This document shows, piece by piece, positions 1 through 12,984 of a stretch of 64,000 nucleotides of DNA. Each line of letters opens with the position of its first letter. Position 1 is the first letter of the stretch. Origin of the DNA: Anoplolepis gracilipes. Lineage: Eukaryota; Arthropoda; Insecta; Hymenoptera; Formicidae. Below the pieces are notes generated by a model. That model did no database searches and was not told the DNA's origin. It saw only the letters and a program-made list of their open reading frames with translations. The DNA is taken from contig NC_132972.1 in the NCBI RefSeq assembly GCF_047496725.1, positions 6,874,001 to 6,938,000 of the forward strand. Direction: 5' to 3'. Made by a program: the position numbers and the translations under genes.

Positions 1-755
1 ATTCTGAATTGTCTTTATCCAAGAGTATAATCTTACAGACACCATCGCGTAATCCGAGAAAGATTACACGAGTCTTTGGATCGATAACTGCTTTTTGGAA
101 CTCAACAATCTTTGTAAGGATTTCTGGTATAAGCTGTCGTATTTAAATGAGCTTTTGTTATAATTTGTACGTTTCTTCCTTCTATCATACATTCCAATAT
201 CCAGAAATTTTTTGAAGACAATTTTGTGCGCAAACACGCAAAATCGATAAAAATCGCGATTTTTCTAAAGTTCAAAGCTGATGGAAGAGTTGGGTCGACA
301 ATTGTGAGATTTTAAAGTGATACATACGTACGTTATAAATGTACATATATGACATTTATGACCATTTTTTTTAGCTTTATTTCATTATCTTTTTTTAATA
401 TAGGGAAAGAGAATATGGGATAGAAAAATATTATCTGTCTGTAATTATTCAGTAGCTAAAAGTTAATTTTACTCGAGGCCGTAAACACGGGGCTGGCGAG
501 CGCAACGTCTTGCCATAAATATTATTACTGGTCAGAAATAATTAACGCTAGATCGAAAAAAAATGTATTATATTCAAACAATATTAAGGTGTGAAACTTT
601 TTTTGTAATGACCAATATATTATGTGAAAACAAATTAAAGTCAAAAAACCATTAATATATCGCAAATTGATAAGGTATAAAAATATTGACGGAAATATCA
701 TTGCAAACGCAAAATATTCATAAAATCGATCTATCCCGAAAATAACAATGTAAAT
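1..755. other. AT-rich non-coding flank
   Basis: No supportable gene. A somewhat GC-richer patch lies near 475-530. The rest is low-complexity AT-rich sequence. It lies beside the retroelement remnant and may be part of the same degraded insertion, but I recognise no coding segment here. Confidence 0.5.
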
Positions 756-760
756 TAAAT

Positions 761-797
761 ACGTACGTTTCGAGCTCTATTTTGAGTCTTCATCAGC
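761..797 (-). ncRNA. Hammerhead-ribozyme-like motif of a Penelope-like element
   Basis: Read on the minus strand, the segment has the two conserved hammerhead core strands: CTGATGA (790-796) and GAAAC (767-771). Between them is an 18-nt arm with a short CUC/GAG stem, and a self-complementary ACGTACGT follows. Penelope-like elements are known to carry minimal hammerheads in their terminal repeats. Stem II is imperfect (three pairs, then a mismatch), and the motif is on the opposite strand from the nearby reverse transcriptase fragment. It may therefore be a decayed or inverted terminal piece, and activity is not implied. Confidence 0.4.
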
Positions 798-877
798 GCA
801 AATATAATAAGTAAACTTTCTTTGGCGAAGATATAAATAAATAATAATGATATACATAATAAATGATATACATAAAA

Positions 878-904
878 ATAAAAATAAAAATAAAAATAAA
901 TAAT
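878..904. repeat. (AAAATA)n short tandem repeat
   Basis: About four to five copies of a six-base AAAATA-type unit lie between the hammerhead-like motif and the reverse transcriptase fragment. Confidence 0.7.
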
Positions 905-1418
905 GATTATGGACAATCTCCGACGAATGTACAGTTCAAATTTAAAATCAGGAAGTCAACAATAAAAATGAGTCGCTAATCCGTGAACATTGTGTCGAAT
1001 GCAATGGCAGTTGAAACCTGCAAGTATCGGGGGGTGTTGGAGTAAAACGCATAAAAACAATTAGACTCGAAAATCCCTTAGTAACTAATTAAATGGTCAC
1101 TCACGCTTATATATATATGTTAATTTACGCGAGGAATTTTCTCAGAAAAATTTCGATTTAGCATTAAATGAATTATTAAAATCCATTTTTCATATTTTCT
1201 GAGTTTTAAACATTCTAGTTTTATTGCAAATTACACTATCTCATGTAATTATAAGTCTCTTATTAGTAAAAACATGATAGAATGTAAAGAAACTATATAT
1301 TATCGGTATAAAACGAGTACGAATCTTTGATATACACAAACATCAAACATAAACCAGATGGAAATTTTTAAATAAAAGCTGTGACCTTTCCGAAACTGAG
1401 TTTTTAATAGGGGTAAAG

Positions 1419-1643
1419 TTGGTTTTAAACTACACTTATTTCACATTTAATCAAGTTATATATAGACAGACATTTGCGACCCCCATGGGCTCACCATTAT
1501 TACCCATTATTGCTGACATAGCTTTACAAGATTTAGAGAAGAAAACTCTGAACACACTACATTATACTCCTCCGTTTTATTTTAGATTTGTTGACGACAT
1601 AATTATGGCTGTCCCATCTGAGTCTATTGATTTTACTCTTAAT

Positions 1644-1645
<2 letters not shown>
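1419..1645 (+). pseudogene. Penelope-like element reverse transcriptase fragment
   Basis: The reading frame contains a recognisable reverse transcriptase palm. TPMGSPLLPIIADIALQDLE is the Penelope-type GSP(L)SPI segment, and FVDDI is the catalytic YxDD-type motif with both aspartates. Only about 75 residues are homologous. The frame upstream of the methionine degenerates within a few codons, and downstream it runs into an (AT)n/(TG)n microsatellite and then into the inverted-repeat arm. The N-terminal part, the thumb and any GIY-YIG endonuclease are absent, so this is a truncated relic. I favour Penelope-like over LINE because of the QDLE and FRFVDDI context. Confidence 0.8.
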
Positions 1646-1675
<30 letters not shown>

Positions 1676-1685
<10 letters not shown>

Positions 1686-4600
1686 ATTTTACTAACAACA
1701 ATTAAGAGTTTCCTAATATAGAATTTTTTACCAGGAAAAGTTTTTCCGTTAAAAAAATTAAAGTATATAATGTTTTCTTAGACAAAAGTATAACATTTGT
1801 GGGCTTTCTATTTTTTTAAAAACATTATCATTAATTATTTTACTTATATTTCTAACAAAAAATGTGTGTATGATATGCATACAAAATACTGCCATATAAA
1901 ATAACATATTAATGTGAAAATTCATAGTATTCCTCGTATCGTTAAAGAAGGAGAATTAATAATATTATGCAAATTAAATTTGATAATGATGCATAAGATA
2001 CTTTATTGTCTAGAATTGCAAAAAGTTTTCCAGTTATTAAAACATATTAAAAGAAAAAAATAATGTTCTATGTCTGTACATTAACATGTATTTTATTTTG
2101 ATAAATCTAAAAAACCAAGTTATTTTAATATGATTTTATAAATATAATCTCTCTTTCATATTTTATAATGTAATATTTTCGATTTGTGCTTGTATAAGAG
2201 TTATAATATTCTACAAGTTATTGCATTAATACAATTTGATTATTAACATTATTCGAATATCTTTTATGTTAACTAATAATATCTTTTGCAAAAATAATAA
2301 TCAAAAGACATGTATCAGTTGAATACACGAAATACCAGTAAAATATACAGCAATGCAAAGTCCATTTAAATTGAAATATACAAATATAACACAATATGTA
2401 TTTTCTTAAATACTGTAGTATATTTCACTCTCTTCCATTTATTTGTATGAGAATTATTTACATAAAAAAATTAATACGAAAAACTACGATAATTTATGTC
2501 TTGTACAAATAAGTGATCTATTGCTATAAAGTTACTCATATCATTATCTCTAATTCATTATCTTATTAAATAATTATAATCGCGGTTGTACTTTTTTCTT
2601 ATTTATACTTTTTTTCTATTTACACTAAACTAAAAAAAAGATCAAATTTTATTGCCATAGATACTATACTCTCTTTCTAAGGACCCAATGATAAAGTAGT
2701 GTGATGATAAATGGATATTACCGTACTTGTGATCGTGCTATTTTTTTATATTCAAAAGATAAGGATATATAGAAAAGAGGTATGACCTTTGTGCCATATT
2801 TGTGCTTTCCATTTGTAAAACAGATATTAAAAACCATACTTGATATTCTGGGACACGGCAAATTCCCAAACAATTAAAAATTTTTCCAAGTTGGACTAAA
2901 GGAAAAAAATATTTAGTACTAGAGCAGTCGAGAGGGTGAACAGTTATTTAGAAGAATAATTATTCTCCGTCTTATTTCTAAAAGAAGAGAAAAAATATTT
3001 TTTTATGACGATACAAAAATAGATTTTTTTCTTCTAATCTGTATATTACTAGTACTAACTTACAAAGACACACATTTTCCAGTTGCTTAAAAAGGCTTAG
3101 TGATTAAAATGATCATTTTAATCGCTGGTTGTTTTAATGTCAAAATGCTATAAAAAAAGCATATTACAGATTGCAACTTAAATGTATATAATGTATCACA
3201 GAAGCATACTGTAAATTTTGGTCGAATCTTCACCTTTTAAACTATAACTTTGAATTTTTTCTATTCTCGAAATCTTTATGTACACACTGATATATTTTAC
3301 AAGAAATCGCTGGATTATTTCAAATACAGCATAGGCGAAATAGATGCAATAATATTCATATTTTGTTTGAGTCGTGTAATATGTTTCTAAAATATAATTA
3401 TTGCTAGATAATTATGTACATAATTTATCTTGCAATAATGTATTTCTAATATTCTCTTAATTAAAAAAAAATCGCGTAACTTATGAATATTCAATAAATA
3501 TAAAAATTGTATGTCTTAAAAATGATGATTGATCAAGTTTAATCTCTCTCTGTTTTTATCTTTTTTATTACAATCTCTAGAAAGATAGTTTAAATTTTTT
3601 ATATGTATATGTATACGCCTGCATATGTATAATAATGTATTAGTTATAGCACAATTAATATACTATAATTATGTATAATAAGATAATGTTGTGCATAGAT
3701 TGCATTTTTTGTAAGTAGTGCACTTATTTTACAAATTTTAAGATATACGTCTTATACATGTTAGCTTTTTTTATATTGCATAATACTGCCAAGTGACAGA
3801 TTCATAGTAACAATGTGTATTAGCAGCAGTATTTGACAATTTACTTTTATTATGATTTTTATATGCATTTTTGTACAAGACATTTTTAACATTATTTCTT
3901 ATAATTTGCTGAAATAAAGTAAATTTAGTTATGTAACTGATACAATTAATAACATTACTAATAACAGTCGAGTAAGATAGTGTATACATTGTTTATATTT
4001 TTTGATGTTAAACTTTCATTTCGGCATATAACAACGTGATGTAATTTTAATTCCACTACTTACAACTTTTGCACTTAATGAAGATCGCGCGTAAGATGCG
4101 AATTATTCTTTTTAATCTTTCCTATTTTTTAACAAAATCATTGAGAATGCTATAAACCAAAGTTATAATATATTATAATCTAAGATAACATGTACGTTTT
4201 TTTGTTATGGACTATTGCAAATAAGTATACAAAGAATGAATGTATGAGAAATGTAAAAATATTCTAGTCACCACGAATCTGCTTCTAACTTTTATTCGTA
4301 CACGCGAATAAAATGCTCCGAGAGATAGCGTATAAGCAAAAAAAAAAAATCTTAAATAGAGCGGATTAATGAACGTATGAATGAACGAAAAGGCAGTAAA
4401 GATAGAAAAGAATGAGGATATGAAAGTAAAGAGATGCAACTTAATATTGTCAATTTAGATAGAATGCAAAAAACCAAACGCGATGCGAGAACAGGAATTT
4501 CTGTAGAAATTACAAAAATATATGTATATGTGCTAGGATACAATTTCAATTATGAATAATTTATAAACATTTGTCTCTATTTTCGTATGTATAATAGAAT

Positions 4601-4705
4601 TTTTTATTTATGTACTAACATAATGGCAGCATAAGAGAGCATCCCATTCCTATTATTAATTTTTCAATTTTATGGATTTTTTACGAATTTTTTTTTCTTT
4701 TTGTA
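1676..4705 (+). repeat. Left arm of a 3-kb inverted repeat
   Basis: The arm matches the reverse complement of about 60222-63318 nearly end to end. The outer edge is a TG/TA microsatellite followed by TTTTACTAACAACAATTAAG; the inner edge is a T-rich tract near 4690-4705. The two copies differ by scattered substitutions and a few indels. I see no terminal inverted repeats, target-site duplication or recognisable protein inside the arm. Short open frames occur on both strands but cannot be called genes, because two nearly identical copies give no independent evidence of coding. A 20-bp palindrome (ATTAAAATGATCATTTTAAT) lies near 3105. Confidence 0.9.
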
Positions 4706-4724
4706 TATATATATATTTTTCTTT

Positions 4725-4769
<45 letters not shown>

Positions 4770-5071
4770 GTGTGTGTGTGTAATTCGCGCGTTTACTATA
4801 AATACATATATGTAAATCATTGTTTATACTTTTTATTTATGTGTGCACGCGTGTGTATAAAATACATTATATTATCTTGTTATAAATATAGGATTTGTTA
4901 TCTTGTATATGCAATCGATATTTTGTATTGCGAAAAAGTAGGCTCTTGTTACGTTTAGAATATTTCAAATGATAACTTCCAAAAAGAAATAAAAGATATA
5001 TAGTTTTGATAATAATTGTTTCTGTATTGTTAAAATATAACAAAATACATCTTTTGGACATTACAAATGTT
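4706..5071. repeat. (AT)n/(GT)n tract and DDX54 downstream region
   Basis: A compound microsatellite (AT then GTAT then GT) lies at about 4729-4780, just inside the left arm. The remainder is the probable 3' untranslated region of DDX54, with AATAAA-type hexamers on the minus strand (for example near 4832-4837). No other gene is visible. Confidence 0.6.
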
Positions 5072-8000
5072 TCAATGCTTTCTTTTATGGTTTTTTTGAC
5101 CTTTACTTTTACTATTTCTTCTACCATTTCTTCGGCGTTTTCTCTCGAGCAGCTTACGTGCTTTTAAGATTTGTTCCGGTCTCTTTAGCTCATTCTTTGC
5201 TTTAACTTTATCCTTTAATTTCTGATTATGCCGCGCCCAATGTATATTTGCTGTCGTTCGTACTATAATAAAGCAAAAATAGCATTCAGCATTTTTTATA
5301 CAGTAATTAGAATCAATCGATATGCAATATAAAAGAAAAATTTGTAAAATAATTATTGCGATTAAATTTAATATTTTGTATATTAACTTACAGTTTTGCA
5401 TCTGTAAAGATTCTTCCTCATTATCACTCTCGCTGTCATTTTCATCAACTTTACTCTTCTCCTTCCATATGTTATACCGATTAGTTTTATATGTAGCAGG
5501 TATCCATACACCTGATTCGGTACGTATTTTTTTTGCTTTTGGATCCTGTTTTGATAAAAAATATATAGTAAATAATTATATTTTCTATGATAAAAGATTG
5601 TATATAAACATATATATTAATAATATATGCACCCTATCAACGGTGACCATTTTCTTTTTCTTCCGATCCCATTTTTTTAGTTGCTTTTGAAGATGTTGGC
5701 CTTCTTCGTTGTCTGCCATTAAATCCATCTGTGCCTTATCAGCTTCTGTGGCAAATGTATTAACGGCTAAACTGAAAAAACAAAACTAATGTCAAATAGA
5801 ATGAAGATAATTGCGAGTAAAATATTTTTAATAAATTTACTACTTATATAGAATATTTAAAAATAACAAAAGTAAGTTAAAATATTAAGTACGTTGTAAT
5901 AGCAATTCTTACCCTTCTTCTGTATGCTTGTCTGGTGCGGAATAAGGTATATAATATTCTTCATCTCGCTTTGTGTGCGTTTTCTTTTTCTTTGAAATTT
6001 TATACAAGTCGTCGCTATTCCTTTTTTTTGGAACTACTACTGTACTAAATGCAGCATTAATTTCTTCTGCGCTGCTGGATGGTAGATTAATTTTTGGAGT
6101 CAAACTTTCTATAAAAATTTTAAAAAATTCAGTCATATTATGTTACATATATGTCTATAATATATGTATACAATATATAATATAATTTACTAGCATATTT
6201 ACTTGATGCTATGTTAATCTCTTCAGTTTTACGATCTTCTATCTTTTTGTGGAAATTAAGGATATTCTCCTTGTGAAATATTCGTTTCACCTTCATCACT
6301 TGGTAATCAACTGAATTCGACTTTGTACCAATCTCGAATATTGTCTATTGTTTGTATAAAAGATTTAAATATTAAAATTGAAATATATAACATTTTATTA
6401 TCTGTATGAAAAAAATCATACTAACTCCCTGTGGTCTGTAGTTTTTCATTCTGGATATTATATCTATTGCCGTAGGAGAAACATCAGAATACTGCGGTAG
6501 AATTCCAGCATCATTTATACAAAGTTCTTTGACTCTTTTAACACTTTCTGTTGAAGCACCTGGTCGCGATTTGATATATCGTTGGTAAGCGTTGTTACAC
6601 ACCTTTTGCATATTTAACTGAAAATATAAATACTTAACGTAATAAAAAGAGGAAGAAGAGAATTGACTATATTAATTTATGAACCAATATACTTACAAGA
6701 TCTGTCGAGTTGTTGTGCCAATTTATTAATTCGCCTAGCTCCTCCTCTATCATCGACTGTGGCATTTTTCCCACAGCAGATTCCGTATTTTCGATGGATC
6801 CTGTACTCGGCATTATCGTTAAAGGCCGACCAAGAAAGAGATATAAATCTAAGAGATAAGGATACTCGTCCGAACTCACGATATTATACGCTGTTCCAAC
6901 ACGTCCAGCTCGAGCGCATCGTCCTAGAAAATAAATAATTATTATAGCTGAATACAATTAAGCACTTGTTATATGTATTTGTGATCTTTAACATAGTAAT
7001 TAAGTATAATTAAAAGTAATTACGAACATACATACCTACTCTATGTACAAAGAGTTTAGATTTTGCAGGAAAATTGAAGTTAATCACACAATCTAGATAT
7101 GGTATATCTATTCCTCTAGCAGCAACATCGGTCACTATAAGAACTTTTACTTTGTCAGTTTGAAATTTAGCCGCGTTAATTTTACGCGCGGAAGGATCCA
7201 GATTCGAGTAAATAAAAGTATTAGAGATGCTTGCTTTATCCAATATCTGTACATAAATCATTTTATTGTATATTTGATTATTCAATTTTAAATAACTTGT
7301 ATGATATATTTAAAAGTTAATTATTATTAATGATTACTTGGTGAATATATTCCACATGATGCATAGTTTCTGCAAATATAATTGTTTGTGAATCAGGCTT
7401 AATAATCTTTTTTAATAAGCACAAAAGTACAGCCAATTTTTCTTCAGGACGACATGTTATAAACGATAATGTTAGCCCTTCTGGCAATTTATTCTCAACA
7501 TCCAAACGAAGTAGAACCGGATCGCTTAGACCAGCTTTTGCAAAGTCTACTAAGATTTTGGGCAAAGTAGCAGAGAACAATAACGTTTGACGCGATTCAG
7601 GTAATCTGTTTACAATTTCTTGTATCTGTTCTCCAAAGCCCATTTCAAATAGTCTGCAATGCACTCTTATCTTTAATATACTTAATACAAGCACAAATAT
7701 TAGAAATAATACATAAGAAAAAAGTTATTACCTATCAGCTTCATCAAAAACTATATATTCGATATTTTTTAATTTCAGGTCCATTTCTATACATATATGT
7801 AAAAATCTCCCTGGTGTAGCAACAACGATATCAGGATTCTCATGAATTATACTAAACTGATTATCCATACTATCACCACCCAGTATCACAGCTGCCTTTA
7901 ATCCTGTAAATCTTCCCAACTCCTTTATAAATTTCAATGTCTGTAATGCTAGCTCACGTGTGGGCGATAATATTAACGCACGTGCACCAGTCTTTGCTTG

Positions 8001-8328
8001 CCTTGCCTTGAGTTTCTCGAACAAAGGAATTAAAAAACAAGCAGTTTTTCCACTACCTGTTCTAGCCATTGCTACTATATCTCTTCCCTCGAGAGCTAAT
8101 GGTATAGTCTATTGAAATATAATTTTATATTAGTGCTAAACAAGAGGACTTATCATTTACTTAGAATACTTCTACAATCTTAATTTAAATGGAAATATCT
8201 CATTTTTAATAACATACCTTTCTTTGTATAGGTGTAGGAATCTTATAGCCTCGTTTGAGGATTCCTTTCAATACTGGAAAACTGAGAGCCATGGATTGAA
8301 ATCCTCCAGATTTCTTGGAAACCTTCAT
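5072..8328 (-). CDS. DDX54: DEAD-box RNA helicase DDX54 (Dbp10 family)
   Basis: Eleven exons: 8328-8218, 8108-7732, 7653-7338, 7246-7036, 6923-6697, 6617-6426, 6344-6203, 6108-5913, 5771-5633, 5545-5392 and 5262-5072. All join in frame to 751 residues. The Q motif (PTPIQ) is near residue 33, Walker A (ARTGSGKT) at 52-59, then PTRELA, TPGR, DEAD at 159-162, SAT, ARGID and HRVGRCARAGR. The C-terminus carries the DBP10CT segment (ESGVWIPATYKTNRYNIWKEK) and a basic Lys/Arg-rich tail. Yeast Dbp10 acts in the nucleolus in 60S subunit assembly; the same role is inferred here. The N-terminus before the Q motif is short compared with human DDX54. The ATG at 8328 is the only start I found, but an upstream exon cannot be excluded. 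Head-to-head with NOM1. Confidence 0.95.
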
Positions 8329-9575
8329 TCTATATTAAAAATTTTATTACAAATACATAAAATAAATTTATTGCAAATAATAAATAGATATACAGAGATT
8401 TTCTACAACTCCACAAGATTTATTTTAATAAGATTTTTTTGATTAATTTGTGTGTGTAATCAATTTTTTCTTAGCAAAAATATTGAGGATAATAATAAAT
8501 TATAACAATGCAATTTTCTTATTTGCACTATTATAAATTTTTTTAATTATCAGAATTGAAAATTCGAGTAAGGTGATTTAATTTAAAATTAACTAAATAT
8601 ATATAATCCTGCTGCTTGTCTTTGTAAAATTTAATAAACGAAAAATTCTTTTTCAATTCTTTATAATTCAAAAATTATACAATGCGATACTTTTACTAAA
8701 AAAATATAAATTTAATTTTATAATGAAATGTTATTATAATTAAGATTTTGAATAAAATATCTTGCATAGAGAAATGTATTAAAGAATATATAGTATAAAT
8801 ATTGTCTAAACATATTAATGCTATAAAAATATTAATGTTGAACTAAAAATAGATAATGCTTGCTTTTATATAATATTATAAATGTATTCACACAATATTG
8901 TGTACAAAAATTAAATCAGTACTTATAATATTTGTTGTGAAAATTTTGTGCGTTATATTCTCCTCGGCACGACACAGTGGAACATAACCTAAAATAATCA
9001 CATGTACAAATCGACAAATTACCGAGTGCGTTCGAAATGATTTGACGTTACAAAAACTTTTATAGGAAACTTCGAATGACCAATCAGACCAAAGAAATCT
9101 TTGTTTCTTTTCTTTCGATTTGTCAGTTAAAAGTTGCTAAGGGTATTCTTACCGGACGGGATCCGATAGCGCACAATGCTAATTGGCCAATGAACATTAG
9201 AACCTTCTGATTGGCTAACCGTGCTGGTTACCCTAGGCATCGATCAATATGTATGGTTGTGTGCTATCGGGATGTATGCTAACGGGACCCTCCCTTCTTA
9301 CCTCCATGGAAATCACTAAAGCGAACGGTGATATGTTACGTGTTACGTCTCTATAATTTACGATATCTATGCCACTATGATTAGATGTTCTGTGCATGAG
9401 GCGCACAAGACACAAGACACGTGTTTGTTATGTTAAGCACAGTCGGCACAGTATATACCGTATATACCGTGTGTTAGGTTCAAAAGTAGAAATCAGAAAT
9501 TTTCAGAAGGAGAGAAAAGAAAAAACGCTACATGTGTTTAATGAATTGAAAAGTTCAGCTGTAAAGTTAACTTTT
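8329..9575. promoter_or_regulatory. Divergent DDX54/NOM1 promoter region
   Basis: The gap between the two start codons is 1.25 kb, AT-rich near DDX54 and GC-richer at 8950-9450. CCAAT boxes: GACCAATCAG at 9078-9087, the palindrome ATTGGCCAAT at 9182-9191, and AGCCAATCAG in inverse orientation at 9207-9216. A 14-bp inverted repeat with one mismatch (CCGATAGCGCACAA at 9163-9176, its partner at 9257-9270) brackets two of them. No TATA box is obvious. Control of both genes from here is inferred from position. Confidence 0.6.
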
Positions 9576-12500
9576 ATGTGCAAAATGAGACGTATTAAGA
9601 TTAAACTAGCGGAGAAAACGCGTAAAATTTTACGTAAAGAAAAGAGACAACAAAAGAAGATAAATAGAGCAGCGTTTTATCATAAGAAAAATCAAAACCT
9701 AGAAAAGAACGATATTGAACAAACACCGTCAACGAAGACGCAAAAACGACAAAAGCCTAAAGATTCAAAGGAAGAAAAGATGGAGATAAAAGTGAAAAAA
9801 CGAAAGATGGAACAATTAAAACAAGCCAATCTAGAGGAAGACAAAATGATTAAGCAATTAGAGAAACGATTAAAATTAAACAAACGAAAGAGCAAATCCA
9901 CTCCAAAATCTTTCGTATCGGATGGTTTAGATTGTATCCTTCATAATTTTTAACGTTTCATGTTTTCTTCTTGTGTTTTTAAGATTATAATTATATATAT
10001 ATATTTTTTTTTTTTTTTTTGCATAACTTGAATGCTTTAGTATAGCAAAATTTAGTAAAGTAATAGACCTATATTCTTAATATAGGTCTATTATTTTATA
10101 GACAAATATAAAATTTTTCTATTATATTTTATACATATTTGTATATATACCTTGTACATACATATCTTTTAAATATGAGTAATGTTAAATTTTGATAAAT
10201 GTTTGATTATCTCCATTTTTATTAATTTTTTGCATATGTTGTATGTTTTTGATAAACTGTAGCAATATATTTTTATAGATTAAACACATATTATGACATT
10301 GTTTAAATATAATCTATATGCCTTTAACATTTAGTGATATATAGATCTTTTGGACTTCTGTGATACTGAGAATAGAAGTCACATGGTTGAAACTGAAAAA
10401 CAATTATTAGAAACTGGATTGAGCACAGAATTTGAAGAAGATTTAAATATAGCTATCGGTAATGAAAATAATATTGAGGATGAAGATGAAAAATTTGATG
10501 TAAAAAGTAACATAGATAATAATGAAGACTTTGAGCAAGATATGGATAATGAGAGTCTTTTTACTGATGAAAATTCAAATCAAGATGATAGTGAAGATAT
10601 TGTTTCGGAAGAGACAAATAATATAAATGTTGAAACTAAGAAATATTTAACAGCAAATGACAAAGATGAGACAGAGAATGAAGAGTCAAGACATATTGCA
10701 TTAGAACACTCGGATAGTGAAGGCTTGTGGGAAGATATTTATGGTAGACAAAGAGACAAGAAGGGTAATATTGTATCAAAGAAATATGTACCACCTGCTG
10801 CACGTGTTACAAGTGTAGATATTTCTGTCGATAGTGAGAAAACTCATAAATTGGAAAGACAATTGAAAGGTATCCTGAATAGATTAGCAGAGCAAAATAT
10901 GCATACTATTGGAAATCAGGTAATTTGATTTTGAATATACATATATCCAACTATACTTGTGATTATATGGAGATAAATATGGAGATAATTATATTAATAG
11001 TATATATTATTACATATTTTATTAAAAGAGATGTCACTTTCTTGTGGTTGATAAAAAATTTATTATCTGAATGTTTTTAATGTAGGTAGAGGAAATGTTT
11101 ATGTCAAATAGTCGTAACAACATGAATGTAATATTATCCAAATTAATGATGGAAAGCATAGTTACACCAGTACTAACTCTCGAACGACTTATCTGTGAAC
11201 ACATGATGTTAATTACTATACTACATGCAAATGTTGGTACAGAAGTTGGTGCACATTTTCTTTTGACTATTGTAAGAAAGCTCCACCAAATGTTGGAAGA
11301 ATCTCATTGTGTTGAAAATAAGGAATTAGATAATATAGTCCTTATGATTTCACATCTTTATAATTTCAAGGTAAAATATTGTTAACAATGATAGTTTTTA
11401 AATAAAGTACTTACAATTTTATTCTTTCTAGGTGTATGGTCATCGACTTTTGTATCAAATATTAGAGAAATTAATAGAAAAATTCACAGAGAAAGAGATT
11501 GAACTAATTTTACTAATTTTAAAAACAGTAGGTTTTCAATTAAGAAAAGATGATCCAACTGCATTAAAAAATCTGATATTAAATTTGCAACAAAAAGCAA
11601 ACAATGTTTCTTTAGAAGAAAAGTGAGTTTTTTATTTTTAGATATAATAAATATTCATTTCTGAATTGCATTCTCTAATTATTGCATAAATTTGTATTTT
11701 TCCCTGTATTTTTCATTTCTATTTCCTATATGTATTGTTACTTTTATAGTTCGAGAGTCAAATTTATGTTAGATATATTACTGGCATTAAAAAATAATAA
11801 TATGAGCAAAATATCTCAATACGATCCATCTCTAATAGAACATTTAAAGAAAATTTTAAAGAATTTCATCCATAAGGGTAACAGTGTTACACAATTTAAT
11901 GTAACTCTAGAAGATTTATTAGAAGGTAAAGAAAAAAATATATATGATGAAAAAGTATATAAGTGCATTATTTGTTTTATTAAATAATAAAATTATATCA
12001 AGTATTTTCTTTCTTATATTAGTTGATGAACGAGGAAAATGGTGGATAGTAGGATCAGCCTGGTCGGGTCTCAAGGAAATTGATAAATTTGAAAAATCTT
12101 CAGAAGACAAGAAACAAAAATACAGTGAGATAATATTGGAATTAGCACGAAAACAAAGGATGAATACTGATGTTAGAAGAGATATCTTCTGTGTGTTAAT
12201 AACAGCTGAAGATTATTTAGACGCATTTGAAAAAATTCATCATCTTGGTTTGAAAAATCAGCAGCAAAGGGAAGTAATTTATGTTATCCTCAATTGCTGC
12301 ATTCAAGAGAAAAAATTTAATCCTTATTATGCTATACTGGCACAAAAATTATGTGACTCTGACAGAAAATATCAGGTACATAAATATAATATATTTTATG
12401 CACAAAGTATCTTTTTTTATATTTTAATAATATAATTTGATCATAATCGTTCTATAATAATTGTTGCAGTTAACAATACAGTATGCATTATGGGATAAAT

Positions 12501-12984
12501 TGAAAACCTTAAAAGATTTCAATACAAAACAGCTTACAAATCTGGCAAAGTTCTTAACCCACCTATTTTTAGGCAAAGGTCTCCCTCTTTCTGTTTTAAA
12601 AGTATGTAAATGCCTCTATTGTATATTCTATATTTATTTTTCTGCAACCTCTTTAACATGTTATTATTATTATACTTCTATTTTTAATTATAGGTAATCC
12701 AGTTTATGGAATTAGATAAACTAACTATGAGGCTTATACGACAAATCATGTTAGGAATTTTGTTAAATGAAAATGAAGAGGCTTGTTTAGAAGTGTTTGA
12801 AAGAATATCTTTAGCTCCAAAATTGCAAACTTTTAGAGAAAGTCTGAGATTATTTATCAATCATTTCCTCATAAAAAATATTGGTGCTAGTGAAAATTTA
12901 CAAGAGGAAAGTGAATTATTAAATAAACGGGCAGAATGGATAGATAAAATCTTAAGTACCCGAGAATCGAAATTTACATTTTAA
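9576..12984 (+). CDS. NOM1: Nucleolar MIF4G domain-containing protein 1
   Basis: Eight exons: 9576-9933, 10345-10919, 11086-11370, 11432-11622, 11750-11925, 12023-12375, 12470-12601 and 12694-12984. They join in frame to 786 residues. The N-terminus is very basic (nucleolar-type). An acidic linker runs through most of exon 2, beginning after the family signature DGLDYLL formed across the first intron. A MIF4G domain starts near residue 290 (KLERQLKGILNRLAEQ), and an MA3 domain follows from about residue 575 (DVRRDIFCVLITAEDYLDAF). NOM1 and yeast Sgd1 bind the eIF4A3-type helicase in the nucleolus and act in 40S maturation. Two in-frame ATGs nine bases apart (9576 and 9585) could each start translation. 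The frame stays open upstream to 9396, but that part lacks similarity I recognise. Confidence 0.95.
10061..10093. repeat. Perfect 14-bp hairpin in NOM1 intron 1
   Basis: TAATAGACCTATAT and its exact reverse complement are separated by five bases (TCTTA). It lies mid-intron, between exons 1 and 2 of NOM1. Function unknown. Confidence 0.85.

Noticed and set aside
9396..9575. N-terminal extension of NOM1
   Set aside because: The frame is open but its sequence is not NOM1-like; the ATG at 9576 or 9585 directly precedes the basic RRIKIKLAEK start.
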